Source: Megalobrama amblycephala
Taxonomy: Eukaryota > Chordata > Actinopteri > Cypriniformes > Xenocyprididae
Assembly: GCF_018812025.1 (NCBI RefSeq)
Contig: NC_063066.1
Span: 11,145,382-11,209,381, forward strand
Length of the DNA: 64,000 nt
Direction: 5' to 3'
A program made the translations under genes and the position numbers. Under the pieces are notes generated by a model. It was not told the DNA's origin. It worked only from the letters and a program-made list of their open reading frames with translations, and did no database searches. This document shows positions 10,448 through 22,688 of the stretch, in pieces. How positions within the stretch are numbered: position 1 is the stretch's first letter; every line of letters begins with the position of its first letter.

Positions 10448-11660
10448 AGGGTTAGTTCACCCAAAAATGAAAATTATGTCATTAATGACTCACCCTCATG
10501 TCGTTCCAAACCCGTAAGACCTCCGTTCATCTTCGGAACACAGTTTAAGATATTTTAGATTTAGTCCGAGAGCTTTCTGTCCCTCCATTGAAAATGTATG
10601 TACGGTATACTGTCCATGTCCAGAAAGGTAATGAAAACATCATCAAAGTAGTCCATGTGACCATGGTGACCATGATGTACATCAGTGGGTTAGTTAGAAG
10701 TTTTTGAGGCATCAAAAATACATTTTGGTCCAAAAATAACAAAAACTACAACTTTATTCAGCATTGTCTTCTCTTCCAGAATCCTTTCCATTGAATTGAT
10801 TCCATTGAATCCTTTCATCTGTCGGCGGTGGTAATGCACTTTTACGTCGCCGTGGTTGTTTTTGGCGATTAGGACATCCGTGACATGCACACTTACGCAC
10901 CATTTTAAAAAATATAGCAATACCAAAATACAAACAATGTAGAATAGCTTGAATACAGTGTGCGTCTCCCTCAGACTGTAAACGAAGCTCGGACGCACTA
11001 CATAACACGTCAGCAGCGTCTTACTTCAGCAGCTGTGTGTGTCGTGAACCACACTCCGGAGCAGAAGGGGGCGGTAATGCACCAAAAAGCTGGATGCCAA
11101 CCACCGTAAAACAGGAAAGAAAAAGAAGAAGAAGCGGAGTCGTGAACGCGGATTGACAACAGACCCGGAAGAGAATACAATGCTGAATAAAGTCGTAGTT
11201 TTTGTTATTTTTGGACCAAAATGTATTTTCGATGCTTCAAAATGTCGCGGATGTCCTAATCGCCAAAAACAACCACGGCGATGTAAAAGTGCATTACCAA
11301 CGCCGACAGATGAAAGGATTCAATGGAATCAATTCAATGGAAAGGATTCCGGAAGAGAATACAATGCTGAATAAAGTCGTAGTTTTTGTCATTTTTGGAC
11401 CAAAATGTATTTTCGATGCTTCAAAAAATTCTAACTGACCCTCTGATGTCACATGGACTACTTTGATGATGTTTTTATTACCTTTCTGGACATGGACAGT
11501 ATACCGTACATACATTTTCAATGGAGGGACAGAAAGCTCTCGGACTAAATCTAAAATATCTTAAACTGTGTTCCGAAGATGAACGGAGTCTTACGGGTTT
11601 GGAACGACATGAGGGTGAGTCATTAATGACATAACTTTCATTTTTGGGTAAACTAACCCT
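10448..11660. mobile_element. large palindromic TTAA MITE with captured exon
   Basis: Ends AGGGTTAGTTCACCC and GGGTAAACTAACCCT, flanked by TTAA (10444-10447 and 11661-11664). The inverted arms run several hundred bases (about 10448-10885 against 11225-11660). Unlike a simple MITE, the arms and centre contain the start of a THAP-like coding exon on the minus strand (10754-10903) and an inverted partial copy on the plus strand. About 80 bp (GAATACAATGCTGAATAAAG onward) is also present twice in direct orientation (11172 and 11358). Confidence 0.8.
10754..10903 (-). pseudogene. THAP-like N-terminal exon fragment inside MITE
   Basis: An ATG at 10903 opens 49 codons. They begin MVRKCACHGCPNRQ, with spaced Cys as in the first half of a THAP (C2CH) zinc finger, then a basic stretch, an ALPPPTDER segment and a W. 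It then runs into MITE sequence and a stop. About 100 bp upstream of the ATG reads like 5' UTR. A second, inverted copy (11231-11374, plus strand) starts at CRGCPNRQKQ and lacks the initiator. THAP domains occur both in host regulators and P-like transposases, so the source is undecided. Without the His ligand and the AVPTIF end it cannot form a complete domain. Confidence 0.5.
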
Positions 11661-11664
11661 TTAA

Positions 11665-11886
11665 TATTAGACAATAAAATTACATTGTTTAAACTATGTT
11701 TAAAAAATGAAAGAACACCTAGAATATTATATATTAAATCAGTTTCTGATGTTAGGCGTTACACCAGTTGACAAGGCAAAAATGGTAACATTCATTAAAA
11801 CAAAAGTAGTTAAATTATTTAAAATTCACTATTATGTTGACTTATTGTGACTTATTGTGATAAAATATAAGTAATATGATTCCCAT

Positions 11887-11919
<33 letters not shown>

Positions 11920-12270
11920 CATTAATACTTTAATACAGTTTTTAAAATGGGAAAGACTGCATAGCAGAAATGACCCAGGCATGTTCAGACTCTGTACATT
12001 TGTTCAACTAAAGAACAAACATAGACACAGAGCTCAGATGCTCTTCACCTCTGGCCTTTATAAAACATCACAACATTCTGCCTCTGTTTACCCAGACACT
12101 ACACACACTCTAATCTGTTGAACAGGGGTCTGTCCTCACCCCTCAGAGACATAAAGGTCAATACAGCATTATGGAGGGTTGTAGCTCCCGGCCCAGAAAA
12201 AAAAAAAAAAAAAGACTACTGACTACTGAAACAGAAATTGAAAATAACAAATGAGAATATCCAAACTATA

Positions 12271-12358
<88 letters not shown>

Positions 12359-12532
12359 AATGAAAACTTTGAATGGCAGACTTAGCAAAAAAAAAAAAAA
12401 AAAAAAAAAGATTTACTATGCTTATTCACTAAGCCTTTTTGCCGTGTTAGAACTGTCGACTGGTCCCACACACACACACAAACATGTGGACCACATGTTA
12501 TGCAAATGTTTAAATTGAAGGGTGAGACTTAC
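11665..12532. repeat. intronic low-complexity cluster: poly-A runs and (GAAA)n
   Basis: Contains a long A run at about 11890-11919, A17 near 12197, (GAAA)n of about 23 units at 12270-12361, and A20 near 12387. The poly-A run at 11890 could mark a retroposed 3' end, but no source sequence precedes it. No gene otherwise. Confidence 0.85.
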
Positions 12533-12648
12533 GACTGGGCCCATGGATTTTGATTGGCTCATTGGAATTAACCAGCTTGAGGGAACATTGCTGACAGACA
12601 CATTCTTTACCACTGAACGTCACTCTGTCCCCAATTGGAAAAGGTTTC
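12533..12648 (-). CDS. ablim3: ablim3 exon 4 (second zinc finger of LIM2 and linker)
   Basis: This 116-nt exon has a TCTCTCTAG acceptor and a GTAAGT-type donor. It encodes residues 112-150 and one base of codon 151. It opens with KPFPIGDRVTFSGKECVC and ends with a linker containing EPIKIHGPS. The KPFPIGD and IKI-GPS pieces are among the features that point to ABLIM3 rather than ABLIM1 or ABLIM2. C130 and C133 supply the last LIM2 ligands. Confidence 0.93.
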
Positions 12649-12924
12649 CTAGAGAGGGAAAGACAGACAGATAACATGTTATTAAACATAGCACACACAC
12701 ATAGGTAAACCATAGCCTAAAATTTGTCCAGATTAAAAAAAAAAATTCTAATAAATCCAGAATGCTTACAAAGAAGGCTAAATTACATAGTAAAGAAAAG
12801 TATTGGCAGGTTGGCAGCCACCAAATTGCTAATATTCCAACAGCAATTGCAAAATTTAGGTTTCAGTGCACATTTCCTGTTCTTTTGAACTTTCAATTTA
12901 TCAAAGAAATCCATGAAGAAAAAT

Positions 12925-13240
12925 GTATCCTGCATATCCCACAAATATATTAAGTAGCAACTGTTTTCAACATTGAAAATAATAAGAAATGTTTCTTAAG
13001 CAGCAAATCAGCATATTAGAATGATGTCTAAAGGATCATGTGACACCGAAGACTGGAGTAATGATGCTGAAAACTGAAAAATCAGCTTTGTCTTCACAGG
13101 AATAAATTACATTTTAAATATATATGTAAAAAGAAAATGATTTTAAATTCTTATAGCATTATTACTGTTTTACTGTATTTTTGATCAAATAAATGCAGCC
13201 TTGGTGACCATTAAAAAAATCTTACTGAGCAAATAGAGTT
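12925..13240. repeat. dispersed repeat, inverted copy of the AAAGTTTGGGGTCAG family
   Basis: Reads in the opposite orientation to the 6943 copy. It contains TTAGAATGATGTCTAAAGGATC, GACTGGAGTAATGATGCTG, AATGCAGCCTTGGTGACC and AATCTTACTGA. The end with AAACTTTTGAA is missing. Confidence 0.65.
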
Positions 13241-14263
13241 GAGGAAGGCCACATTACCCACAAGCATTAAACACAGACCAGAGCCGAACTGTAATGATGG
13301 CCCAGCTCTTCCCTTCAAACACACTCAAGAAACAAACATTACTGAAATAAAGGGTCAAAGTGACTCACATCACATAATTTGAATTGAATTTTTTGATGGG
13401 GTTAATAAGTAAGGACAAGGTGTGATCTCTCTTCATATTAGTTTTGCTGGTGAGCAACATGGCTTTGCTGATCCACCAGAGAGTGCAGTATAATCCAACC
13501 TGGACCCATCTGGAAATTCATTGTAGTTTAAGATGGTCTTTATGCTATTCCTCACCATTCTTCCAAATCTTTTACTTATCTTAACCAAGAACAAGGCCAT
13601 GTTCCACAGTTTACATAAGCTTAGATCCTGTTTATGGTGAATAGATTTTGTTTTGTGTAGATAACTGCATGTGTCTCTTTAGAGCACATGCCCACATGTC
13701 TCATGACGGCTCGCATAATCCATTGTGTCCACAGCACTGCTTTATCTGCTCAGTAATCAGCATGACTGGAAGCTTCTACACTACGAGACAAATCCTATTA
13801 CAGTAGGCTATTGCTCTACTAATGCAGCAATTATGAAACAATCCATTTACATTGAACCATGACCTTAGAGGAGCACCGGCTCTGCCACTTTATAAGATTA
13901 CAGAACAGGTCCTTTAAAAACAGATCCTGTATTATTTCTGTCACACTGCCACTGTCTATATTAATCAGTTTTAACCTTACTAAGAACACTGGGTTCCTAC
14001 TCTTTTTCAGAGATCATTTTCCAGGAACTAAAAGACTAGGATCACAGATTCACAGTCTAAAGTAATTTTAGTCCAGAAGTCTTTAAAAATGTATAGTTTA
14101 TGTTTTAATTTACTATATATTTTTGATTGCATTCAGTCGTTGTAATTCAGTTTTTGGAAAGCACACTTTCTATATTCATCTTAAATTATGTTATAGTGCA
14201 TTCATATTATATTTATACACTATTTAATAAAATGATCCAACCAATCATAAGTAATAATGTAAT
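13241..14263. other. intron 3 stretch, no gene seen
   Basis: No recognisable repeat ends or coding similarity. One plus-strand frame near 13859-14065 has no family resemblance. Confidence 0.45.
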
Positions 14264-14271
14264 GAAATATT

Positions 14272-15472
14272 TAGGGCTGTCAAAATAACGCATTAATTTC
14301 GATTAATTAATCTAAGAAAAAAAATAATGCGTTAAAAAAAATAACGCAGATTAATCCATTCCGTAATGACCTTTGAACCTGGAGCCGTTCTAGTATGAAG
14401 AAGGGAGACGACGACTGCTGCGCTGACGGACATAACGAGCAGAGGTCCTCCCTCGTGCGTGCGAGCTCTCTTTGTCTTCAAAGTAAGCACCGTCTTTGCA
14501 GTCTCTCTATCTCACACATAATAATCTAAATCAACTGACACAATGCTAAAAGTTCGTAAGACCGAATCCATGTTTCACGAGGCGCATTCGGAGAATGTTT
14601 TTTCCTGAATAAATGCTGGGTGTGAATAGTGCTCAAAAGAACGTCGCCTCGTCTTCTCTGACAGGCGCCCTGCACGTGCAGCTGACATAAACCACACTTT
14701 CAGTAAACAAAAAGAAAATCCTATCCAGTGGTGAAGTGTTTTCTGTGTTGACAAATCTTTTGCGATATCCTAATAACAGTTGCGATTCGCACGCAACGCG
14801 TCAACGTGGACCAAACGCAACCTAATGACTCATTTGAACAGATTCATTTGAATGAATCATGACAACAACTGATCTGTCCACATGGTCTATAATGAATCAT
14901 TTACTCGAACAACTCTGGAATGAGAACATAAATGTGCTTACCCCACTTAGCAAGAGTGGTTAGTAAAATTAGCCTTAATAATCCACTATTTTCAGGTTAT
15001 TTAAATGACAATGTGTAGTAAATTAGGCCTACCTATAAAATCAGTTAGTTTAGACTGGAGTGAGGTGAAACCAGAACAAAGCAAGTTGTTGTTAGCTAGG
15101 TGCATTCAATTGTATATGGTAGAAAATTATATTATTAGTTAATATAACTTCTAAATGCTACTTTTTAATACTTTTCAGGCTTAGCAAAAAAACATCTTCT
15201 CTTACAAAGCTATAAAATCACAGTGAGAGTGACGGGTACTTTATTGTCAGTATCGGGCTTGCAAATCACATGGGTAGGGCACTTTTTACTGTTTGTGTGG
15301 ATGACCATGTCTGTCACCACCGAAGACGAATTGAAATATTACTTTGAAATACTATTACTTACTATTGAAATATACTTTCACAGCAAAAATTATGTATGTG
15401 ATTAATTTAGATTAATTAATCACAGAGTATGTAATTAATTAGATTAAAATTTTGAATCGATTGACAGCCCTA
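14272..15472. mobile_element. non-autonomous hAT element, TAGGGCTGTCA family, 8-bp TSD
   Basis: 1201 bp with ends TAGGGCTGTCA and TGACAGCCCTA. Subterminal ATTAATCTAGATT-like motifs recur in both arms. The 8-bp duplication GAAATATT flanks it exactly (14264-14271 and 15473-15480). The interior has no hAT transposase frame. A related left end occurs at 28285. Confidence 0.9.
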
Positions 15473-15480
15473 GAAATATT

Positions 15481-18119
15481 ATAACATAAACAAACAAGAT
15501 ATCAAAATAGTATAAATAATCCTATGAGTTATTTTTTTTTTTAAACATTTACAAAATTGAATAGTAAAAAAGGACAGGTATGGTACTTTTAAAATTACCG
15601 CCAGTAGGTGGCAGCAAATAACGGTCTTAACAAGTGAGTCATTGGAGTCATTCTTTCAAACGATTCATTCAAAACGCTAATTCATTTACGAACGAAGCAA
15701 ATGTCGGTCTGTATGAACGGGACATTGAATCATTTTTCAAACTAATTCGCTCAGTACTCGGTACTTGGTTTTTGGCTGGAAATACTAGCATTTGTGTACC
15801 CTTACACTGGTGCAGTGTCACACTTTTGTACATAAACACACAAACCAACACACTATTCACTGGACTATGTGAAGTATGGCATGACAAACTCCTCCACTAT
15901 TGAGACCACACACAATGACGTCTTTGAAATTGAGAGTGAAAGATGACAGGGTAAGTGGGCAGACAACAGAAGCACTTACAAAGTCTGTGTCAGACACATG
16001 GGTGGAATAATTCCTTGAGTTTCTTCAGTGTTTCAGTATAGCTGGAGCCAATAAGAGCAGGGTCTCTGGATCTACTCATTACTTTTCCTTCATTCTCTCT
16101 GTCTCTGTATTTTATTCCTCCTCTTTCACACAACCTACTTCATTCTATATTTGTATGTAAAAACTGTGTGGGCTTCCTCATGGGGCTCTGTGCGTGTCTT
16201 TCCGTGCAGTCTTTACGTGACCTTGTCATTACCACCACATCACACTCCCTCCAGACACGCACAGCATTGTCAGCTTTTCCTGCTCTTTAAAAATTTACAG
16301 TTTACGTGTGTTGCTGCTTTTATTCTGTCCACGATCACAATATTCCGACTCTTTTATGACAGAACAATTAGCCTGTGCACTCCATTTTGAGAAATTTCTT
16401 AAATTCTTACAAAATGCTTGAAATGCAAATGCAAAATGCTTGATCTATAAAAAGCGAAAAATACTAAACAAGAAAGATTTAATTAAGGATTTTTTTTTAC
16501 AATTTTGCAAAGTATATGTATTGTAATCTAAATGTAAATAAACAATCAAGCACTTTTCTATTTTAGTAAACAGCAACAGCTCCTCAAAATATCAATTAAA
16601 GGCCCATAATGCCATACAGAAATATGAGTTGTACTGTCATATATTGCTGAGGGCTGTAACATGACTTATGAATTATCACTGACAGCACTACTGGGATGAT
16701 AGCCCACTAAATCTAGAGCTTGGTCCACACAGATGGTCTAAATATTAAATGTAACATAATCTAGCTCTCCCATTGACTGTTTACTTCTTGGTTAGGCCGA
16801 TAAATGTTTAGGTTACTCCTGCCAAGAGCATCCCATTGGGCCATTTAGTAGCCCAATTGGCAACGCAGTCCAACAAAGCAATCCCAGTCCTCCATGAAAA
16901 TGCTTTTCTTACCCATAAATTCATCAAGCGGTGTGCTTTCTTTTGGTGTGCTAATAAACTAAAGGAGCAGAGGCAAGTTATTTAGTGGAACTAATTTCCT
17001 GTAGATCAGAACAGACCAAACACACTGTAATTACAAATGGGACATAACAGAGATACATTAGCAGCTAAACTCACAGCTTTCCAGCACATTCACTACAGCC
17101 CAGTGTTCAAAAAATGAGAGAAAAAGCATATAAGAGAGAGAGCATAGAGCAGTCAGTACGATGTACAAAATTTCCAGTTGTATTAAACCCATTTTTTTTT
17201 TTACTACAAAAAGCAATGGGATTCAAATAACACTGTGTCAGGGTAAGGGAGACAGATAAGGTGTCCTTGCAGGGAGCTCTCATTTTCTTGCTTGTCAGTC
17301 TGAGAATAGGCCATACATAAAGGACAAGCGGTGGTGCTTAACTTCATCTGCTTCTTTCAGTCTGTGAGGAAAATATTCACCTCTGGCCTCAGCAACTTCT
17401 CCATTTACACTTTTTCTCCCTTCTCTGCTTACTTTCTGGGCACTATTACATATTTTGAGCTCCAAACCTCAGCTTTCTTCCGCCTTGACTCGTGTTACAA
17501 TATCCTGCTCAGTTCTGCATTGATTGCGCCTTCTCCACTTGTGGTATTATACTCTCTAGAGCAATTTAGTCAAGAAAAGTGAAGATGCCGACACACAGGG
17601 TCCAAAATAAACACCCACTAGTGACAAATTCAAGTAAAAATTTGCTTTGACGAATACATAAAAGTTAGTTATTACATTTCTTATGAACTGAGCTAAAGAC
17701 AAATAATCATCAGAAATGCATCATGAACTCAAGAGTTCACCTTTGCCTTCCCGCTTTCTACATGTGGTCCATCAAATCCGTTAAATTCAGTTAAACCTAA
17801 GACATTCCTTAAGTCTAATCTCTTTCACCTGTCACAGACACTGAATTTCTTTCAAAGAAAATTATATAAATATCAGCAGTCTCGGAACGTCGCTTGGCTG
17901 ATCAAATTAGAAGACCGGAACTAACTGTGGTATAATTGCTTAGTATAAAGATGAGTGGGGGTGCATATAGCTGTCAGCGTGTGAATTAATCACATTCAGT
18001 CATCAGCACATTAGTAAATGAGCATCATTTACCAGCATCCCACCAGCACTCCCTCACGTTTAATCTGTTTTATGGGTGTATTTCCATAATGACATGTTAG
18101 TAGTGTGTGTAGTGCTCAC
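15481..18119. other. intron 3 stretch, no gene seen
   Basis: A short run near 15635-15715 repeats the GATTCATTCAAAACGCTAATT motif set seen at 3840-6316. The remainder, including 16580-17060, looks single-copy and non-coding. Conserved regulatory elements cannot be excluded by eye. Confidence 0.45.
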
Positions 18120-18303
18120 CTGCACACGCTGCAGACGAAACACTGTGGATGATATGTGCGGCCCAGTGCAGAGACCACCTCCCCTGAGATAAAGTCCCCA
18201 CAGCTGTCGCACTTTGTGCCGTACAGGCGCTGGTAGTCTGCTGTGCAGATGTACTCGCCACTCTTCTGGAAGAATCCGGAATGTGCCAAATCACAGCCAC
18301 ACA
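18120..18303 (-). CDS. ablim3: ablim3 exon 3 (end of LIM1, first zinc finger of LIM2)
   Basis: This 184-nt exon lies between a pyrimidine-rich CTGCCAG acceptor and a GTGAGC donor. It encodes residues 51-112. LIM1 is completed by C52, C70 and D73. LIM2 then begins with C82 and C85, and the hallmark ALGRTYHPQCFVC segment carries H102, C105 and C108, followed by C111. The zinc ligands are all present, so both fingers should fold. The intron before it (18304-40001) is the longest here, about 21.7 kb. Confidence 0.95.
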
Positions 18304-18417
18304 CTGGCAGAAAGAGAGAGAGACAGGAAGAGAAATCAACATGAGATCATTGCCATGTTATTTATAGTACAGGAAATAACAGGGAGAATAAGAGGGAATG
18401 GGATTAAAGGGATAGTT

Positions 18418-18835
18418 CAGCCAAAAATGAAAAATCTGTCATTAATTACTCACCCTCATGTCATTCCAAACCCGTAAGACTTTCGTTCATCTTCAGAACA
18501 AAAATGAAGATCTTTTTGATGAAATCTGAGAGCTTTCTGTCTCTCCATAGACAGCGCGACTACCACTTTGACGCTTCTAAAAGTTCATAAAGAGATCGTA
18601 AAACATCCATATGAGTTGAGCGGTTTAGTCCAAATTTTCTGAAGAGACACGATCGCTTTACATGATGAACAGATTGATTTTAGGATTTATGAACTTTTTT
18701 AACTTTTTGAAGCATCAAAGTGGTAGTAGTGTTGCTGTCTATGGAGGGACAGAAAGCTCTCAGATTTCATCAAAACGATATTCATTTGTGTTCCGAAGAT
18801 GAAAGAAAGTCTTACGGGTGTGGAACAACATGAGG
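18418..18835. mobile_element. TTAA MITE of the GTTAGTTCACCC group, right end lost
   Basis: Begins AGGGATAGTTCAGCC after TTAA (18414-18417). It contains the family-typical CTCACCCTCATGTCATTCCA and CCCGTAAGAC, and an inverted counterpart (CTTACGGGTGTGGAACAACATG) before breaking off near 18835. The expected GGGTGAACTAACCCT end is absent. Confidence 0.75.
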
Positions 18836-19980
18836 GATATTTTGAGGGATATTGCAATCCAGGATTGAACTTGGGGTTAGGGCCAATAAAAGCACCACAG
18901 CTCAACACTTTGTTATATTTACATATTGGGCACGTGATTTAACACAGACAAAAGACAAAAATGTTTGTATTCAAGACTAGATTGATTTTTGAAGCTAGTT
19001 TCAAGCAGATGTAAACAGTAAACAGACCCAATTAGACTTTATTAAGACCTCACTTTTGGTGCACCAAGCCAGACAGTCAGATGTTCTTACTTCCACTAAA
19101 GTTTAAGACACTGAGCTGAACATGATCATTAGGTCTTACACAAGCTTGTGGTGTCAATGCAGCTTGGATACCTCTGTTATTAAAGCAAATAGGGGGCAAA
19201 CCATATATTACAACATTCTGAAACATATGCACAAATTTAGGTGAAGTTTTCACTCATATTGTTGATTGATTGCTGATTATAAAATGTTAATTAAAAAAAT
19301 TAACTCAATTAAATGAAAGAAAAAAAACTCACTATTGGTCCTTGCTTGGAACCAACTGTCACCGTCCCTACTCTACACTGTACTATAAAGTCCAGAGAGA
19401 GAGAGAAAGAGAGAGAGAGCATTGACTGCATAATCTGAACTAAAGACGGCTTGGCTGCTTGCTTACGTACACACTTACAGGAAGTGCTGCATTAAGAGGA
19501 GCAGTGTGAAAATGATGTGTATTGTAATGCCTTGAGTGAGGTAGCATTGACTGAAAAACAGGGGTATCATGACAGTAAAAACACAGGTTATGCAGTAAAA
19601 AAAAAAAGCTAACATACTCAGGTATCATTATTATAGTACAATCAAATAATTCAAGCTACAAACCCAAACTGAAGATATAAAAACTCTACAATGTATGGAT
19701 TTTATGCCTTCCAGTGGCATCCCGATGGGGGTTTCCCAATAACTAGGTGATAATGGGAAATGGATTACAGTTTGAGGTACATCTTCCTGAGGAACCACAT
19801 ATTAGCAGCTTGAATCTGCTTAAACACTCATGTAAACTAACAACATGAAAACAGTTAGCAAAAAGATTTGTGACAAACTAAAATCTTGGATTCTCTGATT
19901 GAATAATAATAAAATAAAATAAAAACATTTTAAAAAAATAAAATAAAAACATTTTAATTATTCAGATGTATATAATATAC
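18836..19980. other. intron 2 stretch, no gene seen
   Basis: Short (GA)n run near 19390-19420 and A11 near 19598. No coding similarity or repeat ends recognised. Confidence 0.45.
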
Positions 19981-20049
19981 AGTGCCTGACTTCCTGTTCC
20001 ACAGGAGTAAAAATATGTGTAAACACAAAGGCCAAATTCCCTTAATCAT

Positions 20050-21005
20050 TCATCATAAAGAGAAAAACCAAAGAATATAGTTCTGATGTGCAGCAAAAGA
20101 TTGTTGAGCTTCACAAAATAGAAAATGGCTATAAGAAAAAAGCTAAAGCATTGAAAATCCCCATTTCCACTATCAGGGCAATAATTAAGAAGTTCCAATC
20201 AACTAAAAATGTTACAAATCTGCCTGGAAGAGGACGTGTGTCTAAATCGTCCTAATGCACGGCGAGGAGGAAAGTTTGAGTGGACAAAGACTCTCCAAGG
20301 ATCACAGCTGGAGAATTGCAGAGATTAGTTGAGTCTTGAGTCTCAGAAAGCCTAAACAAATTATCAAACAGCACCTACATCCCCACAAGTTGTTTGAGAG
20401 GGTTTCAAGAAAAATCCTCTGCTCTCATCCAGAAACATTCTCCAGTATATTCAGTTGTCAGACAACACTGGAACTTCAAAAGGGAACTGGTTCTATGGTC
20501 AGATGAAACTAAAAAAATTAGCTTTTTGGCAGCAAACCCACCAGATGGGTTTGGTGCACACGTGGATAAAAAGTACCCCATGCCCACGGTTAAATATACT
20601 GCTGGATCTTTAATGTTGTGGGCCTGTTTTTCTGCTGGAGGTCCTGGACATCTTGTTCAGATACATGGTATCATGGATTCTATCAAATACCAACGGATAA
20701 AAATTCAAAACCTGACTGCTTCTGCTAGAAATCTTATAATGGGCCTTGATTGGAGCTTCCATCGGGACAATGATCCAAAACAAACATCAAAACCAACACA
20801 AAAATGTGTCACTGAGCACAAAATGAAGCTTCTGCCATGGTCTTCCCAGTCCCCTGACCTGAACCCTAAAGAAAATGAGTTAAGTGAACTGAAGAGAAGC
20901 ACCACCAACATGGAGGTGGAATCTGATGGATCTGGAGAGATTCTGTATGAAGGAATGGTCTCTGATCTCTTGTCAGGTGTTCTCCAAACTCATCAGGCAT
21001 TATAG
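20050..21005 (+). pseudogene. degenerate Tc1-like transposase
   Basis: The N-terminal paired-type helix-turn-helix is readable near 20090-20220 (IVELHKIENGYKKKAKALKI, ending TIRAIIKKF). It then meets a stop and a frame shift near 20250. The catalytic half is in the 203-codon frame 20394-21005. Catalytic D is seen in LWSDET, the second D in DNDPKQTSK, and E in SPDLNPKEN, so the DDE triad is still visible. The usual NP(I/K)ENLW context is altered. Length and breaks mean it cannot make a full transposase. A CAGTGCC start after TA near 19980 may be the left terminus; no matching right TIR was found. Confidence 0.85.
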
Positions 21006-22684
21006 GAGAAGTCTCAGAGCTGTTATCTTGGGAAAAGGACGTTGCAATAATTGGGTGCCAATAATTGTGGCCAATGTGAACTAGAGAAAAACATTTATTT
21101 CATAATGAGCTTTTCCCCCCATTTTCAATTGTTTTAATTCAATGATAGGTTAGAATTTTGTTAATTTTTTGAATGAAAGTTCAAAAGTATATATATATAC
21201 ATAACTCTTTAACCCGAGGGTGAGATGTGACACTGCTGCACGCAATATGACCATTTCAGCATGCATGCCTGTGAATCTCCCTGATATCAGCAGGACTCAC
21301 ATGGCATACCGTTACCACATCATTCACACACGTGCAAATGTACCCACATACACACACTCTGTCTCCCAGCCCTCAGCATCCATCATCCTTGCAATGACAG
21401 CTGTTATTGGCTCATGGAATTGGCAATGATTGCCTTTTGCAAAATGTGTCACTGTACTGTAAATCATTAATTCAAAGTCAAATATCCTCATAAGTCATTT
21501 GTATGTCTTCTTTTTAGACCTGTATTCTAAGGCACGAGGATTGAAGGACCTTCTGCTGAGAAACTCAGGTCATTTAGAGAAATAACGTTAAATTAGGAGA
21601 TGGAATTTGATGCTAGATGATTATGATAAAGACTTTCTCAAAACGCTTATCTGTCCTGATGCTATCACTATGTCATTGAACTGCAGCTGCAGCACAGGAA
21701 TAGCTGCTAGAGTTGGGCAATACATATATATAAAAATCAGAATATATTTGCAATGATTTTGCTGCATGTAAATTTAAACAACATTGTGAATTTCAACTAT
21801 GCATTTTTGATTTGGCCATCAATTTTCCAAAAGGCTGTGTCATCACACTACATATTAATAGAGGCAGAATAAAAGAATGAAAGAGGCCTAAAGACTTATC
21901 AGAATAGTTATATTGCCAGTCGGCACTAGGACTGCTGCAAAATCTTCACTGTGGGCCAGCAGCTTCAACAGAACTGAGATTTCAACAGAAATCTGAAGTC
22001 TTTGGCAGTGTAACCACAAGCTAAGGGAAATTATAGCCCTGCTGTGAATGCCTGTGTGTATGCGTGTGTAAGATAGACACTGTGCCAGGCAGCCGCATTT
22101 CAGACAACCACAAAACAATGGCATGTTGCTTCAAATGGCCCAACTGGATTGAAACCCTGCAATAAAAGAGAAAACTCTAGAGCACATGACATTTAAAGCT
22201 TAATGGAAAGAAAAAAAAAAAAAACATCAAGGCATTTCTACTCAAATAACTTCCAGAGACAGACAGTATTAACATTTCTGTTTCAAAAATATGTATAAAA
22301 AAACTGTACTACAAAACTCATGACACATGGAACAAACCCTATGAAGCATTTGGAAACTTACAGATAAGAGACATTAGGTGGTTTCTCGATGGTGGGCAAG
22401 TTGTTTTGTAACAGCTATTCATAATTTAAAGTAGTAAACTACTTTGAAAAAGTAGTTCACTTCACTTCAAGTTCTTCACAAAATGTAACTAATGACTGAA
22501 GCTTATTAAAGTGTCATGAAACCCCCTGTTTTAGCCTGGTCTATCACACCTCTGAGTTGAAAAAGACTCAAAAAATGGGTGTGTAAAGCTGTGGAAAAGT
22601 GGGAGAGTAGAGGATGGGAAAAGGGGAGAAAACAACCATTAAAACACAGACCTGCAACACACTTATTACACAGACACATGAATA
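21006..22684. other. intron 2 stretch, no gene seen
   Basis: The first ~180 bp is probably the Tc1 tail. At 22505-22625 a TTAA-preceded AGTGTCATGAAACCCCCTG start resembles another dispersed TTAA element, with no partner end seen. A related fragment lies near 35310-35530. Otherwise nothing recognised. Confidence 0.45.
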
Positions 22685-22688
22685 TTAA

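Noticed and set aside
11885..11920. Poly-A run as the tail of a processed pseudogene
   Set aside because: No coding or SINE-like body precedes it; adjacent poly-A and GAAA tracts suggest simple low complexity.
18097..18477. Other frames over the exon 3 region on both strands
   Set aside because: Shadows of ablim3 exon 3; only one frame has LIM ligands and correct splice sites.
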